From contig JAKFWO010000003.1 of assembly GCA_021731815.1 (NCBI GenBank), positions 1 to 55,138 on the forward strand: 55,138 nucleotides of DNA, read 5' to 3'. The notes under the pieces are model-generated. The model had not been told where the DNA came from, did not search any database, and saw only the letters and a program-made list of their open reading frames with translations. The DNA comes from Hyphomonadaceae bacterium (GTDB lineage: Bacteria > Pseudomonadota > Alphaproteobacteria > Caulobacterales > Aquidulcibacteraceae). The translations under genes and the position numbers were made by a program. This document shows positions 43,572 through 52,284 of this stretch, one piece after another (within the stretch, counting starts at the first letter, position 1; every line of letters begins with the position of its first letter).

Positions 43572-44648
43572 ATGACCATCCCATCTGCCTCCATCCCTGC
43601 CAGGCCTTTCTTGGTGGATGCGGCTGGCACACGCATGTATGCGGAGGCCGCGGAGGCGAGTACAGCCGTTGCCCGCCAGCTTGCGAGCAACGCGTCCTCA
43701 ATGGCCGAACTGGCCACTCGGCTGCGCAGCCTCGGCCCAAGGGTGATTTTCACCTGCGCGCGCGGCAGTTCCGATCATGCGGCGACCTATGCCAAATATC
43801 TGTTCGAGACGCGGTTGGGGATTCCGACGCTCTCGCATGCGCCATCGGTCAGCTCCATCTATGGCAGCGCGCTCGGGCACATGCAGGGCCAGCCCTTCAT
43901 TCTCGTCTCGCAATCGGGGCGCAGTCCGGATCTGCTGGCGTCGGCCGAAGCCGCGACGAAAGCGGGTGCCCTGGTCATCGCGCTGGTCAATGATACCAAT
44001 TCTCCGCTGGCGGCGAAGGCCAACATCGTCATTCCTCTCCATGCCGGACCCGAAACCAGCGTCGCGGCGACCAAGAGCTATATCGCCATGCTGGCGGCCT
44101 TTGCCGGCCTGACCGGCCTGTGGGCGCGGGATGGGGCGATGAATGCGGCACTTGCAGAGCTGCCTGAAGCGCTGTCAAAGGCCTGGGAGGCAGATTGGTC
44201 GGCGGGGATCGAGCCGCTTGCCCCGGTCGGCAATCTCTATGTTCTGGGGCGCGGCCTGACCCTCGGGATCGCGCAGGAGGCTGCGCTCAAATGCAAGGAA
44301 ACAAGCGGCATCCATGGCGAGGCCTTCAGCAGTGCCGAGATCGCCCATGGCCCGATGGCGCTGGTCGGGCCTGATCATCCGGTTCTGGTTTTTCCGCCGC
44401 TCGATCCTGCCGCTGCCGGGCTGGATGCGCTGGTCACGACGCTTCTGGCGCGCGGTGTGACAACCATTGTCGCGGGCGAAGGCCCCCGCGGCGTCACTGG
44501 TCTGCCGGTCGCGAAACATCTCCATCCCGTGACGGGGCCAATCGTGATGATCCAGAGTTTTTACCGCATGGTCAACGCATTGGCGGTGCGCCGCGGATAT
44601 GATCCCGACCACCCGGCCATGCTGCGCAAGGTGACCGAGACCCTATGA
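43572..44648 (+). CDS. SIS-domain glucosamine-6-phosphate deaminase (NagB-II type)
   Basis: This 358-residue protein has two SIS domains and no GlmS amidotransferase domain: FTCARGSSDHAATYAKYLFE, SQSGRSPDLLASAEAA and ETSVAATKSYIAMLAAFAGLTGLW in the first; VLGRGLTLGIAQEAALKCKETSGIHGEAFSSAEIAHGP in the second. The EEAxAxKxKE..xxHAE-like segment is typical of the NagB-II deaminases of proteobacterial chitin/GlcNAc pathways. It should convert GlcN6P to fructose-6-P and ammonia. It overlaps nagA by 4 bases. Confidence 0.88.
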   Translation: MTIPSASIPARPFLVDAAGTRMYAEAAEASTAVARQLASNASSMAELATRLRSLGPRVIFTCARGSSDHAATYAKYLFETRLGIPTLSHAPSVSSIYGSALGHMQGQPFILVSQSGRSPDLLASAEAATKAGALVIALVNDTNSPLAAKANIVIPLHAGPETSVAATKSYIAMLAAFAGLTGLWARDGAMNAALAELPEALSKAWEADWSAGIEPLAPVGNLYVLGRGLTLGIAQEAALKCKETSGIHGEAFSSAEIAHGPMALVGPDHPVLVFPPLDPAAAGLDALVTTLLARGVTTIVAGEGPRGVTGLPVAKHLHPVTGPIVMIQSFYRMVNALAVRRGYDPDHPAMLRKVTETL

Positions 44649-45781
44649 GCAGCTTTGCGATCCTTGGGGCCCGCATTCTCGCCGATGGTCGCTGGCTTGA
44701 TTCCCATGCGCTGGTGGTTGAGGGCGGCGAAATCGCCGCGATTCAACCCGCCGATACTCTGCCCCCCGGTCTGAGGGCAGAGACTCGTGCCGGCGGCCAT
44801 TTGCTGCCGGGCTTCCTGGATACCCAGATCAATGGCGGCGGCGGCGTGTTGTTCAACGACCATCCGACGCCGGAAGGGATTGCCGCGATCGCCGCTGCCC
44901 ATCGCGCCTTCGGGACGACAGCTTTGCTGCCGACCCTGATCAGCGATGATCCTGACGTGATCGCGCGGGCCATTGCCGCCGTCGATGCAGCGATCGAGGC
45001 GGGGGTGCCGGGCGTGGTCGGGATCCATATCGAGGGGCCCTGCCTCAATCCGGTAAAGCGCGGGATCCACGATGCCAGCAAATTCCGGCTTCTGGATACG
45101 GAAACCATTGATTTGCTCAGCGCGCTGCGCAAAGGCCGGACCCTGGTCACCCTTGCGCCGGAATGCACGCCACCGGGCGGCATCGCCGAACTGGTCCGGC
45201 GCGGCGTGATCGTGTCGGCCGGCCACAGCCTGGCGGGCTATGATGACATAGCGCGCGCAGTGGCTGAAGGACTTTCGGGCGTGACGCATCTCTATAACAC
45301 CATGACCCAATTGGGCAGCCGCGAACCGGGAATGGTCGGGGCGGCAATCGATCTGCACCTGAAAAGCGGCCTGATCATGGATGGTCATCATGTACATCCG
45401 GCCTCGGCGCGCGCGGCCTTTCGGGCCAAGGGTGCAGATGAATTGATGCTGGTGACCGATGCCATGCCGCTTGTCGGCCATGCGGCCAACGGGTTCGCTT
45501 TGGGCGATGTCTGGATCAGTGCGGGGCCAGATACCCTGCGCGGGCCGGATGGCGCGCTGGCGGGCTCCAATCTCGACATGGCACGCGCCGTGCGCAATGC
45601 CGTGAGCATGCTGGAAATCGACCTCGCGACCGCGTGCCGCATGGCGAGTGCGGTTCCGGCGGCCTTTTTGGGTATGTCATCCACCCATGGCGCCCTCGCA
45701 CCCGGCCGGCGGGCGGATATGGTCCATCTTGACGAGAGTCTGATGCCAAAGGCAGTCTGGATCGCGGGCGTCAGGGCCTGA
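44645..45781 (+). CDS. nagA: N-acetylglucosamine-6-phosphate deacetylase
   Basis: This 378-residue amidohydrolase has GGHLLPGFLDTQINGGGGVLFND, GIHIEGPCLNPVKRGIHD (metal-ligand Glu), VSAGHSLAGYDD, VTHLYNTMTQLGSREPGMVGAAID, MDGHHVHPASARAAF and LVTDAMPL (catalytic Asp). It removes acetate from GlcNAc6P, feeding the SIS deaminase encoded just upstream with ATGA coupling. Together they can salvage GlcNAc from wall turnover or chitin. Confidence 0.93.
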   Translation: MSSFAILGARILADGRWLDSHALVVEGGEIAAIQPADTLPPGLRAETRAGGHLLPGFLDTQINGGGGVLFNDHPTPEGIAAIAAAHRAFGTTALLPTLISDDPDVIARAIAAVDAAIEAGVPGVVGIHIEGPCLNPVKRGIHDASKFRLLDTETIDLLSALRKGRTLVTLAPECTPPGGIAELVRRGVIVSAGHSLAGYDDIARAVAEGLSGVTHLYNTMTQLGSREPGMVGAAIDLHLKSGLIMDGHHVHPASARAAFRAKGADELMLVTDAMPLVGHAANGFALGDVWISAGPDTLRGPDGALAGSNLDMARAVRNAVSMLEIDLATACRMASAVPAAFLGMSSTHGALAPGRRADMVHLDESLMPKAVWIAGVRA

Positions 45782-45798
45782 GGCCAAAGCCGGCGAAC

Positions 45799-45835
45799 AA
45801 AAACCGGGCCGGACAACAAACGCTGTCCGGCCCGG
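45799..45835 (-). terminator. Intrinsic terminator of ndk
   Basis: On the minus strand the 12-pair stem CCGGGCCGGACA/TGTCCGGCCCGG (45835-45804, loop 8) is followed by TTTTT (45803-45799). It lies 62 bases after the ndk stop and also 23 bases behind nagA on the other strand, where it may block opposing transcription. Confidence 0.85.
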
Positions 45836-45896
45836 ATTCGGGCTTGCGAGGAAGGTTTAACCTCCGTCCATGGCGGGATTTCGTCAGACTTTTGAT

Positions 45897-46319
45897 CTAT
45901 CCGGTAATCTCATCCTCACGAAAAAAGAAATTGATTTCGATTGCTGCATTTTCGGCGCTGTCGGACCCATGGACACTGTTGGCCTCGATATTCGAGGCAA
46001 AGCGCCGGCGAATGGTATTGGGTGCGGCATTATAGGGATTGGTCGCGCCCATGACTTCCCGGTAGCGGGCAATGGCATTGTCACCTTCCAGCGCCTGAAC
46101 CACCACCGGTCCGGAAGTCATGAATTTCACCAGATCTCCGAAAAACCCCCGATCGCGGTGAACGCCGTAAAAGGCTTCCGCCATGTCCTGGGACAATCGC
46201 AGACGTTTTTGCGCGATGATCCGGAGTCCTGCCCCCTCGATCATCGCATTGACCTCGCCAGTCAAATTGCGGGCTGTGCAATCGGGTTTCAGGATCGAAA
46301 GCGTGCGCTCGATCGCCAT
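45897..46319 (-). CDS. ndk: Nucleoside diphosphate kinase
   Basis: This 140-residue protein balances NTP pools by a phospho-His ping-pong mechanism. It has [21 protein letters not shown] at the N-terminus, [36 protein letters not shown], and the active-site His in [20 protein letters not shown]. Length is normal. A strong terminator follows it. Confidence 0.97.
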   Translation of the reverse strand: MAIERTLSILKPDCTARNLTGEVNAMIEGAGLRIIAQKRLRLSQDMAEAFYGVHRDRGFFGDLVKFMTSGPVVVQALEGDNAIARYREVMGATNPYNAAPNTIRRRFASNIEANSVHGSDSAENAAIEINFFFREDEITG

Positions 46320-46639
46320 GGGAACTCCTGTCGGCTGGAAAAAAAAGGGTTTTCATAAGGTCGCCCCGCCCCAGGACCGGCGGATTCCCGCCGGATTCGA
46401 AAGCGGCATATTTCATCGGCTTCGGAGAGGGTGAGAACGGGGCGATCAAGCTGAAAAACAACGTGTTCGGGCGGAGCCTTAGCCGGCTTTCGCGTGCCTG
46501 TGAAGCGGTTTGCGGCGGAAAATGACGGTCACTTAAAACCGGCGGCCAGTCCTCCATGAATGACAGGGACGCATATTTCGCGATCGGGATTCCCGGGCTA
46601 TGTAACGGGTGTCGCCTGGCCGTTTTGCAGCGATTTCGG
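46320..46639. other. Gap between ndk and tRNA-Ser
   Basis: About 320 bases with no supported gene. It must hold the ndk promoter (minus strand) and the tRNA-Ser promoter (plus strand). I cannot point to convincing hexamers. Confidence 0.4.
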
Positions 46640-46729
46640 GGATGGGTGGTCGAGTGGTCTAAGGCAGCGGTCTTGAAAACCGCCGTGGGTTTACGCCCAC
46701 CGTGGGTTCGAATCCCACCCCATCCGCCA
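46640..46729 (+). tRNA. tRNA-Ser (UGA anticodon)
   Basis: This 90-base cloverleaf has acceptor GGATGGG pairing with CCCATCC, anticodon stem GCGGT/ACCGC with loop CTTGAAA (anticodon TGA), a long variable arm CGTGGGTTTACGCCCACC as in class II tRNAs, T-arm GTGGG-TTCGAAT-CCCAC, discriminator G and encoded CCA (46727-46729). Its 3' end borders the foreign element and is the likely integration site. Confidence 0.97.
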
Positions 46730-47085
46730 TTAATAATTGATTTTATTGGATATTCTGAGAACTTTTAAGGTCTAGTGCATTCGCTAGTGCATTCGCGTTC
46801 TGGAACATGCGGGCGAGGCCGTTCGATGCAAGGCCGGCTGGGTCGCAAACGCTCTGCCGGTGTTTCTTGCTGTGAAGTCTCGTTTCAGAGCGTCACCATC
46901 GTGTCGGCTGCGCAAATCGGCAGACCTCTGAAATTCTACCCATCCCTCAAAAAGCGGGTGCCGATAGTGAGCATAGGCCCAGGGAGCAGATCGACGGAGC
47001 GCTCACATGCCGGATGCAAGCGCGAGACTGATTTCGTCTGGCGAGGTCTAGCAGGCGCGGGGGCGGCCACCTCTTGGTTGGTTTG
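46730..47085. other. Element left end: no gene, 12-base tandem repeat
   Basis: About 355 bases lie between tRNA-Ser and the toxin gene. A small open frame (46775-47149, plus) exists but its residues look like noise. TAGTGCATTCGC occurs twice in tandem at 46773-46796, about 44 bases after the tRNA, a position where recombinase arm sites are often found. Confidence 0.5.
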
Positions 47086-47496
47086 TCAGACGCCGGCATC
47101 GATGGGCGGGGCGGCGCCAGCGAAATTGGCCCACGCGATCAAGCGCTGATCGGAGGTAACCAATCCCGCCCCCAAGCGCAGCGTCGTGGCGGCGATGAAG
47201 CAATCCGCTGGATCCTCGTGCAACGCCACCAACCCGCTTGCCATTCCCGCTGCGAGGCCATCGAGCGGCGCTTCGGCCAATCCAGCGGCGAGCAGATCAC
47301 ACCGCCATACGTCGACCGGCAAGCCCAGCGTGTAGCGGCCTTTGCGCACGAGCATAGCCACCTCCCAGACCGAAATGGCCGAGAAGGCCGCGGCCCCGTC
47401 GTCGATAGCCGCTTCAATCGCGAGGCGCGCATTTGGCCCAAGCCGCTCGCTGCCACCGGATAGCCATAGCAGCGCATTCGTATCGAGAAGTAGCAT
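47086..47496 (-). CDS. PIN-domain toxin, VapC-like
   Basis: This 136-residue PIN nuclease has acidic residues in the expected order: LLLDTNALLWL (Asp), SVWEVAML (Glu), DPADCFIAATTLRL (Asp), and VTSDQRLIAW. Type II VapC toxins cleave RNA (often initiator tRNA or rRNA). ATG 47496 shares a base with the antitoxin stop (TGATG), giving the usual antitoxin-first coupling. The chromosomal gene closest on the left is the tRNA-Ser. It probably stabilises the element. Confidence 0.9.
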   Translation of the reverse strand: MLLLDTNALLWLSGGSERLGPNARLAIEAAIDDGAAAFSAISVWEVAMLVRKGRYTLGLPVDVWRCDLLAAGLAEAPLDGLAAGMASGLVALHEDPADCFIAATTLRLGAGLVTSDQRLIAWANFAGAAPPIDAGV

Positions 47497-47792
47497 CAAT
47501 CTTCGAACACAATGTTGGCCTCGTCGGCTGTCCATTCGGACGCATCGATGACCGGCGCGTCGAGATCGATTTCGCCAAGGGGCATGACTTTGCCCTTGTG
47601 CAGGCCAAAGGCGGGCTTGCGAGCGCCCAATTTTCCCGGAGCTGGTGCCAATTGGGCAACCGGCTTGCCGTTCTTGGTGATCAGGATGCTCTCTCCGGTG
47701 CGCGCCACTTCGTCCATCAGCGCGAGGCATTTGGCCTTAAAAGCCGAGGCCGAGATGGATTGCGTAATGCCCATAGGCATGACTATGGTCAT
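47496..47792 (-). CDS. Phd/YefM-family antitoxin
   Basis: This protein of about 98 residues has the Phd/YefM N-terminal fold: ISASAFKAKCLALMDEVARTGESILITKNGKPVAQLAP, followed by a flexible charged C-terminus ending in ANIVFED that would wrap the toxin. ATG 47792 is preferred; a TTG at 47816 and later ATGs are possible. It directly precedes the PIN toxin and follows the HTH gene. Confidence 0.88.
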   Translation of the reverse strand: MTIVMPMGITQSISASAFKAKCLALMDEVARTGESILITKNGKPVAQLAPAPGKLGARKPAFGLHKGKVMPLGEIDLDAPVIDASEWTADEANIVFED

Positions 47793-47821
47793 CTGCAATT
47801 TTGGGTCAAGTTCCAATTTCG

Positions 47822-48220
47822 TCAGACTTGGTCACAGAGCTCAGCCAGCGCCATGGCATCAGCCCAGGCCCGGATGGCCGAGGCGCGGTAAACGTTATGG
47901 CTACCGCCCAGGTTGACCGGGCGCGGGAAGTCGAGCGTGGCGTTGCGCCGTCGCTCCCACAACGTCTTGCGGCTGATCTTCAGAAACCCACAGACCATCC
48001 GCGTGGTCCACCATTCGTCCAGGACCATGGGCTCTTTTGGCGGAAGGCCGGCAGGCGGCTTCGCCCTTGCCCGCGTCTCGGCTGGAGGAAGGATGGCGGC
48101 AGTGCTCGGTTGTGCCGGCGGGACCAGCGGACGCTCCAGGAAAGGGGCCGGCGCGGGGGCGTTTGGACTTAAGCTGAACAGCTCCAACTGATCCAAGGCA
48201 GTTTTGCGTTTCCCGCTCAT
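47822..48220 (-). CDS. AlpA/HTH_17-like DNA-binding protein
   Basis: This 132-residue protein has a Pro-rich, low-complexity N-terminus (about 1-60) followed by an excisionase-like helix-turn-helix: WWTTRMVCGFLKISRKTLWERRRN with the RPVNLGGSHNVYRASAIRAWAD segment, typical of AlpA-type regulators of mobile elements. It starts 5 bases after trbI stops, with GGGAG upstream, and is likely the last gene of the trb operon. It may control excision or transfer. Confidence 0.8.
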   Translation of the reverse strand: MSGKRKTALDQLELFSLSPNAPAPAPFLERPLVPPAQPSTAAILPPAETRARAKPPAGLPPKEPMVLDEWWTTRMVCGFLKISRKTLWERRRNATLDFPRPVNLGGSHNVYRASAIRAWADAMALAELCDQV

Positions 48221-48224
48221 CTCC

Positions 48225-49427
48225 TCACTCCCTGTATGGCCTCAACTGGATGTCGCGCGTCACCAGCACGCGCACGGGCGCGCCGGGGCGCACGCGCAAA
48301 GTGGGTCGCACATCGAGCTGGCGATCGACGATTTTTCCGCCCACACGCGCGGCCTCTTGGGCTGCGGCATTGCCGACGCTTTGGGTGAGCAGCTGCTGGC
48401 TGTTGCCGCTTCGATCGGTTTGGGCCTGGTTGGCCAGCACGCTGAGCACCGCCGAAAGCCCGATCGCGCCCGCGAGCCGGCCCAGATGGTTGTCGGTGCG
48501 GTCAGTGAGGCCCGCGGCGCCGGCCGGATCGGTCGCTTCCATCCCGGCCAGCTGCAGCGACCAGCCATTGGGCATGATGATCCGGTTCCAGGCCAGGAAC
48601 AGGCGATTGTCGCCGCCGGCATTGGCGCTGTCATAGGTGCCGATCAAGCGCGCACCCTGCGGGATCAAGAGATGATCGCCGCTTATGCTGTCATAGACCG
48701 GCGCGGTCACCTGGGCGATGACACGGCCCGGGAGATCGGAATTGAGTGCCGTGACAAGCGCTGCTGGGATCACCGCGCCGGCCTGCAACAGATACGGCGA
48801 GCTGGGCGGAAGATAGGGGCTGTCGAGTATGTCGGCGCTGCCCCGCTGGCGCGCGATGAAGCCTTCGCGCCTTCCGCCCCCCTCGATGGCCTGGTCGGTT
48901 TCGCCAACCCGCGCCGCGATGGGCGTGACGCGGGCGCCGTCGCGGCGCGGACTGAAGAAAATCGGCGCACTGGCGGGATCGGGCGGCTGATCGGCCGCGC
49001 GCGTCGCTGCCGGGCTGCGCTGCGGGGCAGATCGCTGGGCCTGCGCCCAAAACTGGTTGTCCGGAGGGTCAAGGCGCGCTGGGCTCTGAAAACCTTCCGG
49101 CGGGCCATGCTCGCCCCACAGCATGTCGCGGGGCACATCCGTCTCCGCTGCGCGCTGCGCGAGGGTGCTGGAATCATAGCGCGCGGGCAGCGCGCGCAGC
49201 GCCTCGGGCGCAGACGGCGGCGCGGGCGGTGCCTCCTCGGCGCGGGTGCCGGGGCGATCGGGGCGTTCGGACAATCCGCTCAGCAGCGCGAAGGCGACCA
49301 AGAGGCCCGCGCAGCACGCCCCAGCCAGCAGCACCTTGCGCGATAGGCGCTTTGGCTGCGGCGGCGCGGCGCGGATGCGCACCGCCTCTTCCGGCGAGGG
49401 GGCGGGGGAATTGACGGTCTCGCTCAT
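48225..49427 (-). CDS. trbI: Conjugal transfer protein TrbI (VirB10)
   Basis: This 400-residue protein has a cytoplasmic N-terminus, one membrane helix (KVLLAGACCAGLLVAFALLSGL, about 30-50), a Pro-rich periplasmic linker, and the VirB10/TrbI C-terminal domain: LLQAGAVIPAALVTALNSDLPGRVIAQVTAPVYDS, LLIPQGARLIGTYDS and FLAWNRIIMPNG. It spans the envelope in the type IV secretion channel. ATG 49427 overlaps the trbG stop; GAGGG lies upstream. Confidence 0.95.
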   Translation of the reverse strand: MSETVNSPAPSPEEAVRIRAAPPQPKRLSRKVLLAGACCAGLLVAFALLSGLSERPDRPGTRAEEAPPAPPSAPEALRALPARYDSSTLAQRAAETDVPRDMLWGEHGPPEGFQSPARLDPPDNQFWAQAQRSAPQRSPAATRAADQPPDPASAPIFFSPRRDGARVTPIAARVGETDQAIEGGGRREGFIARQRGSADILDSPYLPPSSPYLLQAGAVIPAALVTALNSDLPGRVIAQVTAPVYDSISGDHLLIPQGARLIGTYDSANAGGDNRLFLAWNRIIMPNGWSLQLAGMEATDPAGAAGLTDRTDNHLGRLAGAIGLSAVLSVLANQAQTDRSGNSQQLLTQSVGNAAAQEAARVGGKIVDRQLDVRPTLRVRPGAPVRVLVTRDIQLRPYRE

Positions 49428-50392
49428 GATCGGGCCCTCATTGTGCGGGAAGGGCGGCGCCGTTCGATGCGCACGACGATGGGATCGACGCGGCCAAGGC
49501 GCAATTCGGCGACATCGAACACCCGGTCGACGATGTAGCGATTGCTCTGCACGCGGTAATTCACCAGCTCCGTGCCCTCCCCGGTGCGCACGAACAGCGG
49601 CGGCATGTCGCCCACCCCAGGGCGCCCGCGCCCTGGGGACCCCGGGACGGCCGCGATGTCGGCTGGAAACTCGATCCAGGTGCGCAACCCATCGTCGAAC
49701 ACGCGCACGGGCGTCCAAGGCGGCGCGCCAGCACGCGGCGGGCGGATGCGATAGGCGTCGTTGATGGCGCGCGGGACGGGATTGGGCTTTTCGACAATCG
49801 GCGGCGCGGGCGGCGGCGGATAGCGCCAGGCGATTTGCGCCGCATAGCCATCGCCCGCCGCCGAGACCGCCTCGATCAAATAGGCGCGGCGATTGGTGGC
49901 CAGCACGATATTGGTGCGCAGGCCAGCCGTTTGCGGCTTGACCATCACCAAAGTGCTGCCGCCCTCACCGGCACCCGAGACGGTATTGGAGACCATCCAG
50001 CGGGCCGTGTCGCCAGCGGCGATGTCGATGAGCGTTTCGCCGGGCTCCAACAGGATTGTGGAGATGAAGGCGGGATTGGTGTGCAGCTCATAGAGCGCGC
50101 CGGGCTCATAGGCGTAAAACAGCGTCGCATCGACAAACGCGGCCGCGGCCGGCGTTTGCCGCGCCGCGCGGTTGGCGGCGGCGAGCGCCTGTTGCGGCGT
50201 TGGCGGGCGCTGGCCCCTGCGGGTTTCTTGTTTCGGCGGCTCGGCTGGCGGCTCGATGACGGGCGGCGGCGGCGCGGCGCGCACGGCCTCCACCAGCGTT
50301 GGCGCGGTGATCACCGCATTGTCCGGTTCCGGAACGCTGGCGCAGGCCGAAAGCGCGCCAAGCGCAAGGGAGGAGAAGACGGTCCGTCTCAT
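49424..50392 (-). CDS. trbG: Conjugal transfer protein TrbG (VirB9)
   Basis: This 322-residue outer-membrane-complex protein has a lipobox-like LSAC at residues 14-17. The VirB9/TrbG core includes FVDATLFYAYEPGALYELHTNPAFISTILLEPGE, DTARWMV, TNIVLATNRRAYLIE and a C-terminal VFDDGLRTWIEFP with YIVDRVFDVAELRLG. A Pro-rich linker separates the domains. It overlaps trbI and trbF by 4 bases each. Confidence 0.95.
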   Translation of the reverse strand: MRRTVFSSLALGALSACASVPEPDNAVITAPTLVEAVRAAPPPPVIEPPAEPPKQETRRGQRPPTPQQALAAANRAARQTPAAAAFVDATLFYAYEPGALYELHTNPAFISTILLEPGETLIDIAAGDTARWMVSNTVSGAGEGGSTLVMVKPQTAGLRTNIVLATNRRAYLIEAVSAAGDGYAAQIAWRYPPPPAPPIVEKPNPVPRAINDAYRIRPPRAGAPPWTPVRVFDDGLRTWIEFPADIAAVPGSPGRGRPGVGDMPPLFVRTGEGTELVNYRVQSNRYIVDRVFDVAELRLGRVDPIVVRIERRRPSRTMRARS

Positions 50393-51087
50393 CGGTCGCG
50401 GCTCCAGCTGAAATCGGTGATGAAAAGCCCCAAGGGATTGGTGGCGATCTGTTCGGCATTGCGGGGCGGCGCGTGGCGCACGCTGAACAGGCCCGTATAG
50501 CTGGCGCGTTCGGGCGTGCCGGCCGCGCCGCCCGTCTCCTCCGTCCAGGCGACCTGCCAGGATCCTCCTGAGTTTCGGCCTTCCGAGCGCTGCACGATCG
50601 AGCGCACATGCACGACGCGGCCTGTTGTTCCGACCTGAGCGAACGGGTCGTCGCGCCGCGCAATCTCATTGAGTTGGGCGGCGGACTTCGGGGTCAAAAA
50701 CCGATAGGCTTCGAGCCAGTTTTCGCGCAGCACGATCGGATCGGTCGGCAGAGCACGCACCAAGCGCACGAAATGGCCGATAAAATACGCCGTCTGCGCC
50801 GCGTTCGGCGTCCAGGTATTGTCGGCCGTGCGCACCGACAGGACCTGGCCCTCGGGCGCCACTTCCACGACATGGACGAAAGTGCGGCGCTGCAAAGCGA
50901 CGGCGGTCAATGCCGCACCGAGCGCGGCGGACAAGCCCAAGGCCGCAAACGCCATCCGCCGCCAGCTGCGCGCCGACAAAACGGCCGAGCCCATGCGGGC
51001 ATCCCATTCCTGCTGTGCGCGGCGATAGGGCGTGTCGGCCGGGAGGGCTGCGTAGGATTTAATGGGGATGCGAAACGGAAAGCTCAT
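50389..51087 (-). CDS. trbF: Conjugal transfer protein TrbF (VirB8)
   Basis: This 232-residue inner-membrane protein has a cytoplasmic N-terminus (TPYRRAQQEWDARMGSAVLSARSWRRMA), one membrane helix (about 45-65), and a periplasmic NTF2-like VirB8 domain with FIGHFVRLVRALPTDPIVLRENWLEAY. It is a nucleation factor of the secretion channel. Its start overlaps the trbL fragment by 4 bases. Confidence 0.94.
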   Translation of the reverse strand: MSFPFRIPIKSYAALPADTPYRRAQQEWDARMGSAVLSARSWRRMAFAALGLSAALGAALTAVALQRRTFVHVVEVAPEGQVLSVRTADNTWTPNAAQTAYFIGHFVRLVRALPTDPIVLRENWLEAYRFLTPKSAAQLNEIARRDDPFAQVGTTGRVVHVRSIVQRSEGRNSGGSWQVAWTEETGGAAGTPERASYTGLFSVRHAPPRNAEQIATNPLGLFITDFSWSRDR

Positions 51088-51656
51088 GCGCGTTCTCCTC
51101 CTCCACCCGATGGCGGGGCTGATGGTGGTGTTCTGGGACGGGGTGTCATTTTCGAATGATCGACGGTGGGGGCTGGCGCGCCCCGAGAGCCTCGTCCACC
51201 ACCGCGCGCGCCGCCCCGAGCTCCACCATTTGCGCCGCCGCCTTTGGGACCCAGGCCGCTGGTCAGGATGCGGGTCGTGACCGCAAGCCCGGTTGCGCCC
51301 GCGGCAAGGCCTTGAGCGGCGCGCACAGCATCCGAGCCCGCGAGATGCGGCTGGCCTGAAACCACTTCGCTGGCCAGCTGCGGCCCGAACCAGGACAGCG
51401 CGATCATCGTCACGCCAAACAGCAGCACGCCCAGCGCGCCGCCGGCGTCGAGCGAGAATGTCGCCGGCAGTGAGGCGACAAACGCGATCGAAACCGAGGC
51501 GATCAGCGCCAAAACAAACAGGCGAATGGCGCTGCCGACCACCCAGCCCAGCGGGCGTTCCGCCACCCTCACAAAGCCGGTTGGCGCACATACAGCAACC
51601 GACGTGCGTTTTAGGCCCCCCAAGCCACAGGCACGCACACCAAGCGCCGAATCCAC
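51084..51656 (-). pseudogene. trbL: trbL, C-terminal fragment (5' part lost)
   Basis: Residues from about AERPLGWVVGSAIRLFVLALIASVSI onward match the C-terminal half of TrbL/VirB6, a polytopic membrane component: the hydrophobic pair, then LLFGVTMIALSWFGPQLASEVVSGQP and the Gly-rich tail ...GGGGERA. The first 25-30 residues do not fit the family, and TrbL is normally well over 350 residues. The first several membrane segments are missing, so the channel should not work. The break is near 51560-51590. Confidence 0.85.
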
Positions 51657-52252
51657 TCATCGCCCATCATGTCGCGAAAACGAATATCGACGTCAAAGGA
51701 TTCGAACGTCGCGCGGTATGCGGTATAATCCGCGTCCAGAAACACAAACTCGCCGCCGGCCCGAAACGTGAAATGCGGATTGATCTCTTCCAACTTGATC
51801 GCGTCATCCGCAAGCGACGGTGCCAAGAAGGCGCGCAGCGCGCGATAAGTTCCGAAGAATGCTTGCCCGTCCTTTAGCGCGACATCGTAGCTGATCGATA
51901 GAATTTCAGCAGGCCCAGCGCCCGCATTTGTCATCTTGCACCGCCAACGCTCATGTTCCCCCTGCTTTTCCCTCCCTGTATTGCAGCCCACCAAGGGTGT
52001 ATGCGCCAATTTCAGCTGGGTCACGATGTAGCGGGCGCTAACCAAGGCGGCCAATAAGGTAGCCAAAACCTCATTGGATAACCATGTGGGTCCTTGCAAG
52101 AGCCTCGGCCAGTCTGCGGGGATGAGCCCCGATGACGCGACAATATTGCGCGCTATCACAAGGGCTAGAAGGGTGGCCAGCAGGTTAAGCGCCGCGGCAC
52201 CGGGCTCGCGGCGCACTTTTTTCTGCTTGACGAATCGAGCGGGGCGTTGCAT
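51611..52252 (-). CDS. Unrecognised membrane-anchored protein
   Basis: This 213-residue protein begins with a basic start (MQRPARFVKQKKVRREPG) and has two hydrophobic segments: LNLLATLLALVIARNIV, and a second around VLATLLAALVSARYIVTQL. A soluble beta-rich domain of about 120 residues follows, with GEFVFLDADYTAYRATFESFDVDIRFRDMMGDEW. I do not recognise it. Its 3' end overlaps the trbL fragment frame by 46 bases, and it sits in the trbJ-trbL break, so it arrived by insertion. It is divergent from the next small gene. Confidence 0.6.
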   Translation of the reverse strand: MQRPARFVKQKKVRREPGAAALNLLATLLALVIARNIVASSGLIPADWPRLLQGPTWLSNEVLATLLAALVSARYIVTQLKLAHTPLVGCNTGREKQGEHERWRCKMTNAGAGPAEILSISYDVALKDGQAFFGTYRALRAFLAPSLADDAIKLEEINPHFTFRAGGEFVFLDADYTAYRATFESFDVDIRFRDMMGDEWIRRLVCVPVAWGA

Positions 52253-52284
52253 CGAAGATCTCTCGAAGTAGGAGGTTAGTTGCG

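Noticed and set aside
46775-47149. 124-codon plus-strand open frame at the element's left end
   Set aside because: No homology that I recognise, no good ribosome site, biased noisy composition, and it runs antisense into the PIN toxin gene.
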